Source: Blasia pusilla
Taxonomy: Eukaryota > Marchantiophyta > Marchantiopsida > Blasiales
Assembly: GCA_050084515.1 (NCBI GenBank)
Contig: CM114272.1
Span: forward strand, 24,552,001 to 24,616,000
DNA: 64,000 bases
Direction: 5' to 3'
In this document: piece by piece, positions 11,507 through 22,899 of the stretch
How positions within the stretch are numbered: the stretch's first letter is position 1
Layout: every line of letters begins with the position of its first letter
The notes under the pieces: generated by a model
Told to the model about the DNA's origin: nothing
Database searches by the model: none
The model's input: only the letters and a program-made list of their open reading frames with translations
Made by a program: the position numbers and the translations under genes

Positions 11507-12590
11507 GTGGCCAGAGAGATCAATGAAAAATATTGTAGCTCCTCATTAGTTTATGATGTGATTGATCTTATTTGTAGCTATTTTTACTTCACGTGGACTT
11601 ATAGTGTGAAAGTTAGTTTCATTCAAGTTCTATTTTTGCTAAAATGTTACTCCATATATCTTATACTTGTCTTTAGTAGACTCTTTGTTATATGTCCTTA
11701 TCCACAAATTTAATTTCATACGAACTCTTGTTTTTTTCTGTTTGAAAGATTTTTTTTGGACAAAGTGATCCAAGAGTTATACTATCAACTAGGTTTTTTA
11801 CTTGCTTCCTCATGAACTTTTAAAGTAAATGCAGTGGACTTTGTGGTGTCCTTTCTTTCTCAACTTTCATATATTTGGGCTCTCAACTACCATTGCCAAC
11901 AAAATTTAAAGATGCATGTCATATATGCTGATTACTTGATTTCAGATAGACTCAACTCTAGTTTATTAAGTTTCTATTTATTGGATCTAACCATTTGCAA
12001 TGAGCCCTTCATGAATGAGATCTTTCATTGATTTATATGTTTTTATTCAAATTATTAACCATCACAGTGAAGGCAAACAAGAGTCCCTAGTGTGCCTTTA
12101 TTGTTGCATGAAATTTGTCCCATCAATCTGGTTTCTAAAGTGAAAATGGATAGATAATAGCGTAATAAAATGGATAGCTTATTGTACAACCGATATCAAA
12201 ATACTACTACTATTACCAATAGTTACAAGATTTATTATACAACTGCAACCACTCTTTAAAAAATTAACTATGCATTCTTGATACAACTACTTGTAGTCAT
12301 AACACACATTATCACTAGTGTCCACCATAGCATTATCAATACATATGTTCGATTACGATTTTGACATGTGTCAACACGTCAATGTATATATTCAACAAAT
12401 AATACACAATATAAAACTAATATTTGTCTTGCATCATGAAAATCCACCATATGGACATATCAAATCATTACAAGTGTAACCAATTTCTTTTGTTACAACG
12501 ACATTTCAATCTTAAAAAACTAAATAACAACTAGAAATAGTTTTAATAATTACTACACAGAAGAAGGTGACACATAAGAAATACTCCAAG
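11507..12590. other. AT-rich, no gene recognised
   Basis: Frames at 11507-11713 and 11834-12031 are hydrophobic by AT-rich composition and have no supporting motif. Probably internal or intron sequence of the transposon. Confidence 0.4.
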
Positions 12591-12595
12591 ATCTA

Positions 12596-12853
12596 ATGAA
12601 ACGAGAGAGGGCCCCCTTCAAAAAGTATTGGAGAGAAAAAGGGGCATTTGAAGAATGCGTTTATCCTCTAGATGTGAATCCAAAAACATGGCACTCATTA
12701 AAGTTGTATTGGGTGTCACCCGCGAGACAATATAAATATGAAAGAATGAAGGCTAACATATCTAAGGTGGAAAACCCTAACCCTAATGGGAGATTAGGAT
12801 ATTCCCGCCAAAAGAATGTATTTGTAAGTATATTATCCATTGAGTCTTTCTAG
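12596..12853 (+). pseudogene. Transposase_24-like (Ptta/En/Spm) fragment
   Basis: The frame has a VNPKTWHSLKLYWVSPARQ block followed by YERMKANISKVENPNPNGRLGYSRQ. It fits the W-x-x-LV-x-YW-x-x-x-x-F-x-x-x-S-x-KNKANRxK, then a G-rich G-R-x-GY pattern of the second CACTA-associated protein. A short continuation near 12860-13060 (KRIQGNKVSTIGYEEPPS) may be its tail. The match is weak, but the position 3' of the TNP2 core supports it. Confidence 0.45.
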
Positions 12854-13200
12854 TTTATTTGTTGGCAGAATTCAGGTTTTAGAGGGAGTTCTTACATCTT
12901 GGAAGATGATCAAATCCTTACTTTGGTCAAATTTATGGATATTTTCAAGTAGAAGAAGGAGCCATGAGCTTCTCCTAGGATACAAGAGATGCAAGAGTCC
13001 CTCAACACTCTTTAAGCGGATCCAAGGCAACAAAGTATCAACAATAGGATATGAGGAACCTCCCTCTTAATAAGAGTAACCCTCTACAATAGATTGCAAA
13101 TACATAGTATCTTGCATGGCATATGATTTCTCTTATTTTCCGGATCCTTGGATGTTTGTTTTCACATTGCATACACTTGATCTTATATCTCTCTATATTT

Positions 13201-13440
13201 GCACCAATCTGATTTCTTGTTTTCTGGAAACCACAATAGTCCTACTCTCCCTGTGGTTGCACCAATCTTCTTCTTTTCGTGGCTGGAAACTATAGAAGTC
13301 CTACTCTCCTTGTAGTTGCACCAATCTGATTTTATTTTTTTCTAGAAACTACAGTAGCCCTACTCTCCTTGTAGTTGCACCAATCTGATTTTTTTTTGCT
13401 GGAAACTACAGTAGTCTCACTCTCCCTATAGTTGCACCAA
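13201..13440. repeat. minisatellite, four units of 57-59 bases
   Basis: GCACCAATCT recurs at 13201, 13259, 13318 and 13377, with a shortened copy at 13434. Each unit also holds CTGGAAAC/CTAGAAAC, an ACAGTAG/ATAGAAG block, CTACTCTCC and TGTAGTTGC. Units differ by a few substitutions and by the length of a T run. Confidence 0.9.
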
Positions 13441-14775
13441 TTCTATATTTTCATCATTGTATATCGGTTCTAGGCTCTTGCAAGTAACCGACTTGTTTTT
13501 GCTGATAAATATGCCCTTTGATGCAAAGCGCAACAACATCCTTAACCCACATAATAGATACTATGGCGAAAGATAGTGTATCCACAAAGTCAGAGATTGT
13601 CGATATCAAGAAGAACATAGGCCAGATCATGGCTATGTTGTCTAAGATAACTCAAGAAACCACTAATTTTGATCCAAGTGTGATAGTTCCTACTCCAACA
13701 CCTTCTCTCCCATATGCTCTTAAGAATCAAAGTTTTCCCATGGTATAAAAAACTAAAGATAATCCGATATTAGATTTAACCATGGATGAAGATGGAAATT
13801 CTATGATAAGTGTACATATTTCTTATAATTCAAAAATTACTTGTGGTGTGGAATTGATGAGAACGTTGAAGAAGAAATCACCAAGGGCAAGAAGCGGAAA
13901 GAATCTTATGGCTTATCTTTTGGAGTTCTAGCGAAACCTATTGGCAAGGTATCGAAAAGACCCAAAGATATATTCAGCAAGGGAGCTTCTTCCAAGATAA
14001 AGATGAAAAGGAAGCACCCTTCACTCAACGAGAGGAAAGAGAAGAATATTATAGTTAATTGATGATGTTTTCTTTTCTTTTTATACTTTCCTTGTATAAG
14101 CAGAGTAAGTTTCTCATATGTATTGATTTGAAGTGGATTGGATTTGTAGAGATTATGGGAAGGTGATTTTCCGATTCCTACATACTCATGCAATATTCTC
14201 CAAAATGGTTGGAGCATTAAGAAGGTAACTAAGATTGAAAGTGTGTTTGTGTGTATTGGTAGAATTTATAAGTTAAGATCTGAATTCTGATTTCTATACA
14301 TGTGATTGTGCACACAATTGACAGTAGGGGATTATGTATTTCTTTCAAAGACTCAAAAAGGGCGGCAACATGTGGGAGTAGGGTAAATATCTGGAATTGG
14401 AGGAAGATATCAGTACTATGGTAGATTGATTCCTCTAGGGTGTATCAAGGTAGATCTCATTAGTGTACAAGATCCAGAAGCTGAACTATCATTTCCCAAC
14501 CACGACGATGATCCTCCATAATAACTTCTTAAGGCATTGTCATCACAATATAGTTTCCATGTCATATCAATCATGTTGATGACTAGGATATTTCCTAGTT
14601 GTAAATCTTGCAATGTCATGTTGCTAATGTGCCACTTTATAACTAGAAATACTAAATAATAAGTTCTTTCATACTATATTTTTTTAGTTGTAAAAGCTAG
14701 TCACTAGTGGCTAAATAACCCTTTCAACTTAATATAGTAGTCTAATCTAATGGCTAATAAGGACGTTTCCTTCTA
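13441..14775. other. small unassigned frames between transposons
   Basis: Frames at 13518-13748 (Ser/Thr-rich, with a heptad-like MAKDSVSTKSEIVDIKKNIG stretch) and 13841-14062 (Lys-rich) have no family I recognise. They may be the end of the CACTA element or an unrelated decayed gag. No promoter or splice evidence. Confidence 0.3.
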
Positions 14776-14979
14776 GTGCGTATCCCATGGTTTTCAGCTT
14801 CCGAGGTTACGATGTTGGAAGGTATGCCCGCCGAGATTTTCCCGTTAGCCGCTACGCTATGTGAGCGCGGAGATTGTGTCATTGCCTCACGTTTAGATGT
14901 GGTTGCAAAGGAGGTGGTGGACCTGCCCTTGGAGCCTATGCTCAGGCCGTACATCATAGATTCATTAGGTTACGACTGA
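14776..14979 (+). pseudogene. unassigned block at the truncated 5' end of the gypsy copy
   Basis: A 67-codon frame directly upstream of the protease, with no frame overlap. Its GC content is higher than the flanking DNA to the left, which marks the element edge near 14775. It is presumably the C-terminal end of gag or a linker. No CCHC zinc knuckle is visible. Confidence 0.35.
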
Positions 14980-15045
14980 TTGGATGGCGGAGATGCCCGC
15001 AATAGAGTATTCCATGGTTTATCCATGTGTTTTTTTGTTGGATAA

Positions 15046-15620
15046 TTGAGTAGAAGTCTTTGATTTGGTGAGTCTAGGAGGTAGAGTGTTTTGTCCATAT
15101 CGCGTCTTGTTGGATTTAGGAGCGCAATCCCTGATGTTGGGAAAGGTGACGTTTACAAGACTGGGCCTCACGAGGACCGATGTGGAGCATTTCCCATTCA
15201 AGATATAGACGTCTTTGGGTGGAGCAAGTACGACGCAATTTATCACCCGACATGAGGTTGTGGTGAGACTTTGACCAACACGTCCGTCAGATGAGTCCAT
15301 GGTACAAACCAAGGCGATAGCGACCGATCTCAACCTATACGATCTTGGTTGGAGGAGAAATGTTGTATCCGATGGGATTTTCCCTATATTATTGGGAGGA
15401 GTCAACATCCTACAAATCAAGATGGCAGTCAGATGATGGGCTACTTAGCTCGTTCCCATCTAATTCACGAATGGAATAATCAAGCAATGGCTAGGAGAGA
15501 TGAAGACTCTAGCAACATTCAATTACGCCATCACTTGGCCTAATGATTTGTTTGAGGGGAATATCCATGCAAGGGACAAACCCTTGGTTGACACTTCTAC
15601 GGAGAGGAATGTTATGGTAG
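15046..15620 (+). pseudogene. retropepsin-like aspartic protease, inactive
   Basis: Reads VFCPYRVLLDLGAQSLMLGK, then LGLTRTDVEHFPFKI, SLGGASTTQFITRHEVVV and, further on, IFPILLGG. This is the retropepsin pattern: hydrophobic-D-T/S-G-A with a second hydrophobic-LG motif. The active-site triad reads DLG instead of DTG/DSG. Stops interrupt the frame after PFKI and after the EVVV block. In the active family it would process the polyprotein. The minus-strand copy begins downstream of this domain, so this is the only protease evidence in the window. Confidence 0.6.
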
Positions 15621-15739
15621 TTGCGTCATTCCGTAAAGGGGAGGTGCCACTATGAGGCTCGATTGAGGAACTTCGACGCTTGGCTAATGAGCACATGCAA
15701 ATGGCTTAGAGTGAGGCATTTCCACCAAATTGTGATGGA

Positions 15740-16330
15740 GGAGCTTGAGGTAACGGGGAGTGCTACAATGACATCCTTGGATACCACACCAATTGTGTGC
15801 CACATCATAGAGGAGGGTATTCAAATGTTGGATGTCTTTGGAGGGATCATCACTTAGTTGGTTGTTTTTTTGCAAACAAGAGTGCATGTGCATCAGTATT
15901 TGTATGTGGAGCTTGATGAGGTTATGAGGCGCATATGTTTTTGATATGTGGTACAATTAAGCCTCCGTTTTCTTGACTTGTTGTCTATGTTGGCTGTACA
16001 AAAGTACCAGGGTTCCTTACTAGGGGACATTTCTTTGTTGGGGGCGCAGGACTTAGATCGGGTGAGGACCATTGATTTGATCATTGTTGGTTGGCCATAT
16101 CCTTCAATCTATGGCCTACCAGCATGGGTTCAAGGATAAGGCCAACCAATTTATGCATATAAGGAGGCCGTCCCTTATATGGTTTGGGATGACTAGACAC
16201 GGGGGTTGGTAGAGCCCAACACCGAAGAGAGCGATGGAATTTCCCATAGGAGTAATAGTAGTCCCATCACTATCACGGGCATCTCGACATCATGTCTTGG
16301 CTCAAGCGATGGATCTAAACTACTTGGCAT
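15740..16330 (+). pseudogene. cytosine-C5 DNA methyltransferase remnant, middle deleted
   Basis: Motif I survives as SLDTTPIV...IQMLDVFGG at about 15770-15840. The segment before motif IV survives as LLGAQDLDRVRTIDLIIVGWP (about 16040-16098). Then GLPAWVQ...AYKEAVPYMVWDD and LVEPNTEE (16113-16225) match the minus copy just before motif X, and the motif-X segment reads SRASRHHVLAQAMDLNYLA (about 16275-16331). The rest of motif IV through motif VIII is missing between about 16098 and 16113, an internal deletion of several hundred bases relative to the other copy. In-frame stops follow motif I and lie in motif X. No catalytic Pro-Cys remains. Confidence 0.75.
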
Positions 16331-16841
16331 GAATTATCAGTTAACGAGTAGATAGCAACGTCGGATGAGATTGCAACACGTCACAGATGTTGCGTTGGAG
16401 AGTCCCATGCCTATCGAGATGGCTCATGTAGTGGCTGGCGGTGAGATCCAAGGAGATCAACATATCAAGGATGGTCGGGAGAGACACCCTTTGACTTTTT
16501 GGGTTGTTTTGCAGGTACACCGAGAGATGAAAGCCAAAATATTGAGCATGGTTTATGGCCTTGCACATCCAGGAGATGAGACTTTGGAGATGGTTACAAG
16601 GGATGAGTTGAAATCTATTGTTCAATATGGGTTTGCGCCATGGCAAACACGGATACTTGTGCTTAAAAGTCTTATGGTTGTTACGATGGAGACTTGGAAG
16701 CCAAATATGGACCCTAAGTTGACATGAGGAGATCCGTGGCTAATACATGAGTTCCTTAGGAGGTATAGGAGTTTTTCATTTAGTATGCATGATTTGGGTA
16801 TGCTAAAGGGTCTTGGGATCCAGATTGAGTAGTCTAGCGAC

Positions 16842-17620
16842 ATGCCAATCTTTCAACGACCCTACAAGTATAGTGATATGGAGAGGTCCCTAATTGAGAG
16901 GAGGAGCCAAGACTTGGTTGGAGCAAGACTAGCAAAGATGTCACATGAAGAGTATGCATGTGCCACTATCATGCCCGCCAAGAAGGATGTGCATGAGAAC
17001 TGGGCAGATAGATGGATGTGTGGAGACTATCGGCAAACAAAGTGCGATAGGTATACCATGCCCACTCTTAAGCAGATCTTTGATACTATTGGGCATGCAA
17101 AGGTCTTTAGGTTGTTGGATCGTCCAGTCAATTACCATCAACTATCTATTTGATTGGAGGATATGTAGAAGATGACATTCTGGGTGATCGATCCTCACGG
17201 GAAGGATTATTTGTACCAATGGCCGTTATGAGGGCGGTTCTTACCATTTGGGTTAAAGGACGCTCTGATAGAGTTTCAAAGGGTCATGGATAGGATCTTG
17301 GCAGGTCTAGATTTTGCAAGATATTACATTTATGACATCATAGTCTTTAGCACCATGGTTAAGGAGCATGAGCAACATGTGGAGGAGTTACATATGCTAA
17401 AGCTACATATAGGCAAGTGCAAGTTCTTCTACAACCAGATTGAGTATTTGGGTCATACGATATACTTAGGTAGCCTTGGTGTTCAGCCAACAAAGGTATA
17501 TAGAGGCTATCTCATGCATTCCATATCCTACGTATGTGAATCGAGTTCATGCATTCATAGGATTAGCAAACTTTTACCGATATTATGTCAAAGTTTTTAG
17601 TTTGATTAAAAAGCCACTAA
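16842..17620 (+). pseudogene. gypsy reverse transcriptase, decayed
   Basis: Matches the minus-strand RT segment by segment: FQRPYKYSDMERSLIERRSQDL, ACATIMPAKKD, RWMCGDYRQTKCDRYTMPT, then after stops FLPFGLKDALIEFQRVMDRILAGLDF. The catalytic box reads YIYDIIVFS where gypsy RTs have Y-x-DD. KCKFFYNQIEYLGH follows. Premature stop codons occur after about 17150 and around 17228. Confidence 0.8.
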
Positions 17621-17699
17621 GTGTGAGTCATCTTGGTGAACAAGGTTGATGGTCAGCAAAGTACTTAGGGAATAAGCACGAGAGAGCATTTCAGGTACT

Positions 17700-18160
17700 C
17701 AAGGACACGTTTATGTATGTGCCCATATTGAGGAGACCGATGAGGGGGCATCATTTATAGTTTCATATAGATTGGAGAATGTTCTCGAGAGTATGTTGGG
17801 GCTTGGAGTGATGCTTATCTAACATGACGATTAGGATAGAGAGTTTATAGTGGCTTATGCTAGTTGCTCGAACAACATTGCGGAGGCAAGGTATAGCACG
17901 TATGAAGATGAGTGCTTGGATGCAATGTGGATTGTCGCACATTTCATGTGTTATTTATTCGACAACCCCTTTACCATCATTAGTGATCATCAACCACTTA
18001 AGTAGATGATTGAGTCCGACTAGCTTATAGGGAATCTTGTGAGATGGGCTCTATTATTGCAAGAGTATGACTTTCAGGTGGTATATTGATCTGGATGCTT
18101 AATCATGATGAAGATGGTTTGAGCCGTAATCCATGCCCTGATTTAGCAAGATACAACTAG
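17700..18160 (+). pseudogene. RNase H domain remnant
   Basis: Fragments correspond to FVVAYAS-RSNN-AE, SYEGECLA-x-W and the TDHQPLKW region of the minus copy (here VAYASCSNNIAEARYSTYEDECLDAMW, with stops, then ISDHQPLK at about 17980). Several in-frame stops. Confidence 0.65.
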
Positions 18161-18469
18161 TGCTTGTTGGCATGGAGAGAGTGATGAGGAGTTGGTGCTT
18201 GGATGGCATGCATATGCCTATTTGCGCTGGTTGGCTATGGAGAGCCACAGTGTCGAGACTTTGATGGCAAGATATGATGGAGAGTCCTTGGATCTAGAGG
18301 CTGATGTGGAGACAACATGTGGTTGAGATATTCACGAGGATGGAGTAGTCTTGGAATATCTACGTACTGGAAGTGTCGCAAGCATAGTAGATACTAGAGA
18401 GCGAGATCGGACCCCACAGCAAGCTAGATGATTCTAGTGGAAGGGGACACATGTGTTGCGAGTGTGGGC

Positions 18470-19040
18470 GGGTGGTAGAGTATGTGTAGTGCCTCATCCT
18501 TTGCAGATAGTGCGTTTGGTGCAACATGCTTACGAAAAGTTATGTTACTTTGGAGTGAAGCGAACGTACAACTTGCTCAATATACAATATTGATGGTGGT
18601 TCATGCAGACTGATGTGTAATAGTTTGTTACTAGGTGCATGGTGTGTAATTAGATTCGGGCATCATTCAATGCTCCGACTCCACAATTTCATCCATTTCC
18701 GATTATGGGTTTAGATTATATATGAAGTTTGGATTTTGCAGAACCTTTACATTTGATGAAGCGCCACAGTCATTATGTATTGGTAATGGTTGAGCACTTC
18801 TCAAAGTGGATAGAGTTGGTTGCATCGTGTAGTAAAGCAAGTGAGGGAGTAGGATATGCCTTCCTAGATTGATTGCTAACTCATTATGGCGTACCAACTA
18901 AGGTGTTGATACACCAGGAGTTCTAGGCCTTGTGTGATAAGGCATTGATCAATCACCGCACTGTTTTGCAAGATCATCTTGAGGCGGATGGACTTGCTCG
19001 TAGCTTACATAAGAGATTGAGACCTACAGTTGGCGATGGG
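18470..19040 (+). pseudogene. integrase zinc-binding and core domain remnant
   Basis: Order seen: a His-x3-5-His half site (VQHAYEKLCYFGVKRTYNLL), RCMVCN (the CysxxCys half), RASFNAPTPQFHPFPIMGL, then SHYVLVMVEHFSKWIELVA and HLEADGLAR, which carries the third acidic position. It aligns with 40995-40330 on the minus strand. Many stops. Confidence 0.75.
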
Positions 19041-19179
19041 ATTCAGATTCAACATGCAACCATCCTTAGAGTCTTTCTCGCCATACCTTTTACTTGATGG
19101 TCGAGAGCATGATTGACCTATGGCATTTGTCGCGATGCGAGTGAGATGTTGAACATCGATGATTCTGATGTATGAATGC

Positions 19180-19640
19180 AAACATCTTCTTAAAGGGCTA
19201 AGTTGTTTCAGAGAGTTATGCCCATGATATTTGAGAACTTAGGGATTATGTACACTAGGATACGTTGAGGTATGCGACTATTCGGGGAGGTAATTATCGA
19301 CCGAAGATCTTGAGGTTTTATTAGGGATCATCATGTCTACTTGCAACAGAGGACGTTGGATGTGAACGCAAGGCGCACTATCTTGAAAGTGCATGATGTC
19401 TTGCCACATGGTCTTCTCTTATTGGAGTTAAGCGATGGTATGGTGTGGAAGGACCATGTGCTTAATTTTAACCCATCCTAAGATTGATGATACATTTGAT
19501 CTGAGTTTAGTAGTAGTTTTTGCAAGCTTGTGTTATATGTTGTGTGGTTTTTCCCGTGGTACAACCACTATGGTATTCTTTGATGGATGATCGCGAGGGT
19601 GGCATATGGCACATCCAACACCATCTCTCACTAGGATTCA
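19180..19640 (+). pseudogene. post-integrase domain with PHD finger remnant
   Basis: FQRVMPMIFENLGIM, HHVYLQQRTLDVNARRTIL, VHDVLPHGLLLLELSDGMVWKDHV and DLSLVVVFASLCYMLCGFSRG align with the minus copy, followed after a stop by SRGWHMAHPTP, where the minus copy has SRGWHMMCLTP of its PHD finger. Several zinc ligands are lost here, but the flanking identity shows that this copy once carried the same PHD domain. Confidence 0.7.
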
Positions 19641-19854
19641 TTGGGGGATGATGGATATGCCCCAAATATACATAGGATAGATACTAGGTAGTCTTAGATC
19701 CAAACTTATGTTTGATATAGATGACAAGAAGGCGACTTGTGATGGGGCCACATGAGCACCGATCTTTTTTTTTTTTTTTTTTTCTCTTAGGATCCTAGAG
19801 ATGTGTGTTATGGTAGGTAGGGTTTAGGGTTATTTGGAGTTAGATGGATCTAAC

Positions 19855-20905
19855 CACCAACTAAGGGGCGTGGAGATATTCTCGTGCTCGATGGTCTTGA
19901 TGTTTAGATGCCATGAGTTAGTATGGTATCTTTTATGTTTATGTGTGTATTTGGTGACATTGATCTATATTGTGTAGCGATGTGTATGCACACGATAACT
20001 GTCACATCTTTTATGATGGTTCAACTAGTTTATAGTAGAGTATCTTCAAGGATATTAGAGGATAGCCTCAGGAGGTTGAAGATGACATGTTGAGGCCCAA
20101 GGTAACCTAAGAGAGCAAGTTTCCCCTTTGTTTCGGTTCATTTTGAACTATATAGAGAAACTTACTATTTCAGGTAAATCACTATTAGGGCCACTCACTA
20201 CCGGAGTTGGGAGGCCCCCGGGAGTTGTGGCAATGGCGAATGCCCATTTGAAGAAACGCGTACCTACACACGGCTTCTGTTTTTGGGAACGGCAATTTTT
20301 AGGGACGTTCGAAAGAGATTTTTATCCTCTTTTGAACAATATCAAATTTTAAATTCTTGCTTATAAGAAGTTATTATTATTATTCAATAAAGTCCACTCG
20401 TGTGGACTACACGGGAATTTCCTCCATCCCCGTATTTGTTCCCCGTCGGGAGGAAATTAGTGGCCCTATTATGAGTAGAGTTGATTTTCTACTTTGGGAA
20501 GTGGCTCTTGACGCCCTACGGTAGGTCAAGAGCCAAGGAGGTGACCTATGAGCATAAGTTATCAAAGAGAGAGCTTGGGAGAGGGAGGGGTATATACCCA
20601 AGGAGAGAGAGCTTTGGAGCTCATTCTCTCCATGTTGAACTTCTTGGCATGAAGTTTCGGAGTTATGGTTCTCCTTGCCTGGTGAGTAACCCAAGTCTCT
20701 CATTAGGAGAGTGGGTTTGGTTTGACATGAGAGAGAGATAGATTTGTGTGCACTTGTTGAGAGATCTTGATTTATTGGAGATATTTTGGTACGTACTCGA
20801 TCGTTTGGACGTTCAGATGCCAAGAGTTAGTATGGTATCTTATGTATTTGTGTGTGTATTTGGTGACAATAATGTATGTTGTGTAGCAATGTGTATGTGC
20901 ATGAA
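19855..20905 (+). repeat. polypurine tract and LTR region with repeated start
   Basis: GGATCTAACCACCAACTAAGGGGCG (19847-19867) matches GGACCTAACCGCCAATTAGGGGGGCGAG on the minus copy, which marks a polypurine tract and so the 3' LTR start near 19868. A block with TTAGTATGGTATCT, GTGTATTTGGTGACA and TGTGTAGC-ATGTGTATG occurs at about 19867-20001 and again at about 20783-20905. A TATA-like GGGGTATATACCC at 20589-20601 would suit an LTR promoter. No 5' LTR was found to confirm the ends. Confidence 0.55.
20168..20485. mobile_element. possible MITE-like insertion inside the LTR
   Basis: TCACTATTAGGGCCACTCACTACC at the left end (about 20179-20202) is mirrored by GGAAATTAGTGGCCCTATTATGAG at the right end (about 20451-20474) as an imperfect inverted repeat with core AGGGCCACT. 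The block is about 300 bases and has no coding sequence. It also accounts for much of the extra length of this LTR region compared with the minus copy. No clear target-site duplication. Confidence 0.35.
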
Positions 20906-22570
20906 AGATATAAGGAAATTAGAGTCCAAAGAAGATCCTCTTATGTTAGGAGAAGAGGCAAGGTTACACACGAACTAAGTCCTTGTTTGTTCTTAGGACG
21001 GACATGTCCGTGCAGGCCCTCGTGTCCGCGGCCCACACTCGAGCCTAGCTTTTCCGCAACGTAGACCCGGGCTCGGCCAGCCCACACCCATTCTAATGAC
21101 CCGTCGCCTTTTTTGTAGCCCACACCAGCCCATCCTAAGTCTGCATTGCCCACCCTAAGTTTGCATTGATATGCAACAAGCCTGCATAAGACCCGCAGCT
21201 AGGTCCACACAAAGCATGCTCTGACCCACGTAGGGCTCGGAGCCTGTGGGCAAGGTTGCACGGAAATGGAAAATTCCGGACAATCCGCTCAGATACCCGT
21301 GGCCCGCACCCAAGTCCATCGCGTAGACTTGGGCAGGCCAAGCCCACACTCATTTTGTGGCCAACGTGAAGCTCACGACAACCTTGTAGGGCGGGTTGGG
21401 CCCCCATTGGGCGGGCTCAGACGTAGGCCATCATGCGATGTCTATTTCCGTGAAACATTGAGAATGGGACACGTAGGATAAGGATGGGTATTGTTAATTT
21501 GTCTTTATTTTTGCTATCTCTGAGTATATAAAGGAAGAGCATAGACTTTGAGCGGCATTCTACCAATAGGAGAGTTACACCTCCTTTCGAAATTTCCATA
21601 CAACAAGATTTATATTTATTGGTGTGAACCTCTCCACCCGAGAAGCCCAACTCACTCGACTTTTTCTACTATGGGGATAAAGGCACGACTCCATGTATGC
21701 CTCACAAGCTCGTCTGCACCCTTTCGCAAGTCAATGCTTGTACTCCACAAGGGTGAAAAGATCTCAACACCATGGGAAGAGATACCAGCCTTGACATGTC
21801 TCTCCATGGGACTATGCACTATCGAGATGTCCATTACATGTGTGTTCCCCTCCAATAACCCTCCTAGCTAGCTAACACTACATGTAAATCAAACTAACAT
21901 GGTCACTATATAATCACACGGTCAACCATCTTGCCCCACAAACTGCATAGGTCATTGATTCATCTGGCCATTAGCTAATCGCCACCTTGACCAATAAGAA
22001 ATGATCTCCTCCCAAAAATCAAGGATACATCCTAGGGGATATAATATCGTACTCCAACAACATGAACAATAGACAATCCTAGCTAGGGGATATAACAACA
22101 AAAATAAATGAAAGTCATGATTGAGTGGGGGACATCTCGATCACTCGCTTTGAGGGCAGGTTGATCACTTCCTCAAAAAATACCTCCGAACGTAAGGTTG
22201 TAACTTCTCCACGCTCACATAGTGTGGTAGCCAGAAAAAATACGTCAATTGGTCTTACTCCCATTATCGCCAAGTCCATGGTGGATAATAATAGAGCCTA
22301 GCTTATCCTAGTGGAAAACTCCAATAAAGTAGTCAACACTAGCTCCACCCAAGTCAACATAGGAGTTGCCTCTCCAAGTCCTCATGACATTGACGTATTG
22401 TACCTATGTCACATGTGGGTACCACTAGTCATCTAGGCAACATCAATTGTATATGAAGTGCCACCAATAAGGTAGGTAAAAGACTATGGAACCTTGGCTA
22501 GCTATCCACTTTCCCTCTTGTGGTAAAAATAGTTTACATGGCCAACTCCACTCTTGAATCTTTACATCAT
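20906..22570. other. GC-rich block then AT-rich DNA, no gene recognised
   Basis: Bases 21000-21430 are GC-rich and contain two diverged copies of a GTAGAC-x-GGGC-x-GGCC-AGCCCACAC-CATT block (about 21060-21093 and 21325-21357) with GGGC/GGCC-rich surroundings. Such tracts are common near ends of hAT-type elements, but I see no terminus. A TATA-like GAGTATATAAAGG lies at 21521-21533. Frames at 21548-21871 and its complement are unassigned. Confidence 0.4.
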
Positions 22571-22579
22571 ATCAAGCTA

Positions 22580-22860
22580 TATCCACCCTCCGCCATGACA
22601 ATTTCCGGACTTTAACACTCAAACTCCTACCATAGACTAAGCAAGAGAAGTACTTTAAATCTCAAAATGAGAAAGATAGCTGGTGAAATCCCTATCTTCC
22701 TCTCTTATATCCTTGGGAAGAGATAGAATCTCTTTCCCCGACATAGCCCTCAAAACGGTAGCCTACGTGCACAGGTTATCTTGTGATTCCTGACTTAGTC
22801 AAGAGGTCATCTGGATGAAAATAGCAAAAGAGGGAGTTAGTTAGAAACGTCGGTCCTAAC
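22580..22860. repeat. dispersed repeat family, copy B (uninterrupted)
   Basis: Aligns with 5380-5890 and keeps the empty site of the 260-base insertion: CTTCCTCTCTTATAT, then TTGGGAAGAGATAGAATCTCTTTCCCC (a 10-base-arm hairpin), then ACATAGCCCTC. Downstream, 22980-23040 and 23325-23390 are direct repeats of each other (shared TTTCTTCTTA, TCCTCC, CTCTTTCTTCCC and CTTTGTTGA). Confidence 0.6.
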
Positions 22861-22899
22861 GCAATGGAATTGTCGCCAACATCATCTAACATCTCAAGA

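Larger units (their letters stand above)
7600..13100 (+). mobile_element. decayed CACTA (En/Spm) DNA transposon
   Basis: Plus-strand fragments in the expected order encode the zinc-binding N-terminus, the TNP2-type transposase core, the DUF4218-like region and, downstream, a Transposase_24-like fragment. Frames are broken by stops and frameshifts, and introns may also be present. I could not place the terminal CACTA inverted repeats with confidence; CACTAGTG strings near 12315 and 14702 are weak candidates for ends. The boundaries given are those of recognisable coding sequence. Confidence 0.75.
14776..20905 (+). mobile_element. Ty3/gypsy retroelement with methyltransferase and PHD remnants, plus-strand copy
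   Basis: Decayed coding blocks occur in the order unknown/gag end, aspartic protease, DNA methyltransferase, reverse transcriptase, RNase H, integrase, C-terminal domain with PHD, polypurine tract, LTR. Each block aligns with the minus-strand copy at 38985-44185, except the protease, which that copy lacks. The element is 5'-truncated at about 14775, and no 5' LTR was found. Stops and frameshifts are far more frequent than in the minus copy. The methyltransferase has lost its middle, and the LTR appears to carry a nested insertion (about 20168-20485). Confidence 0.8.

Noticed and set aside
12773-12786. Interstitial telomere repeat (CCCTAA twice)
   Set aside because: Only two units, easily chance.
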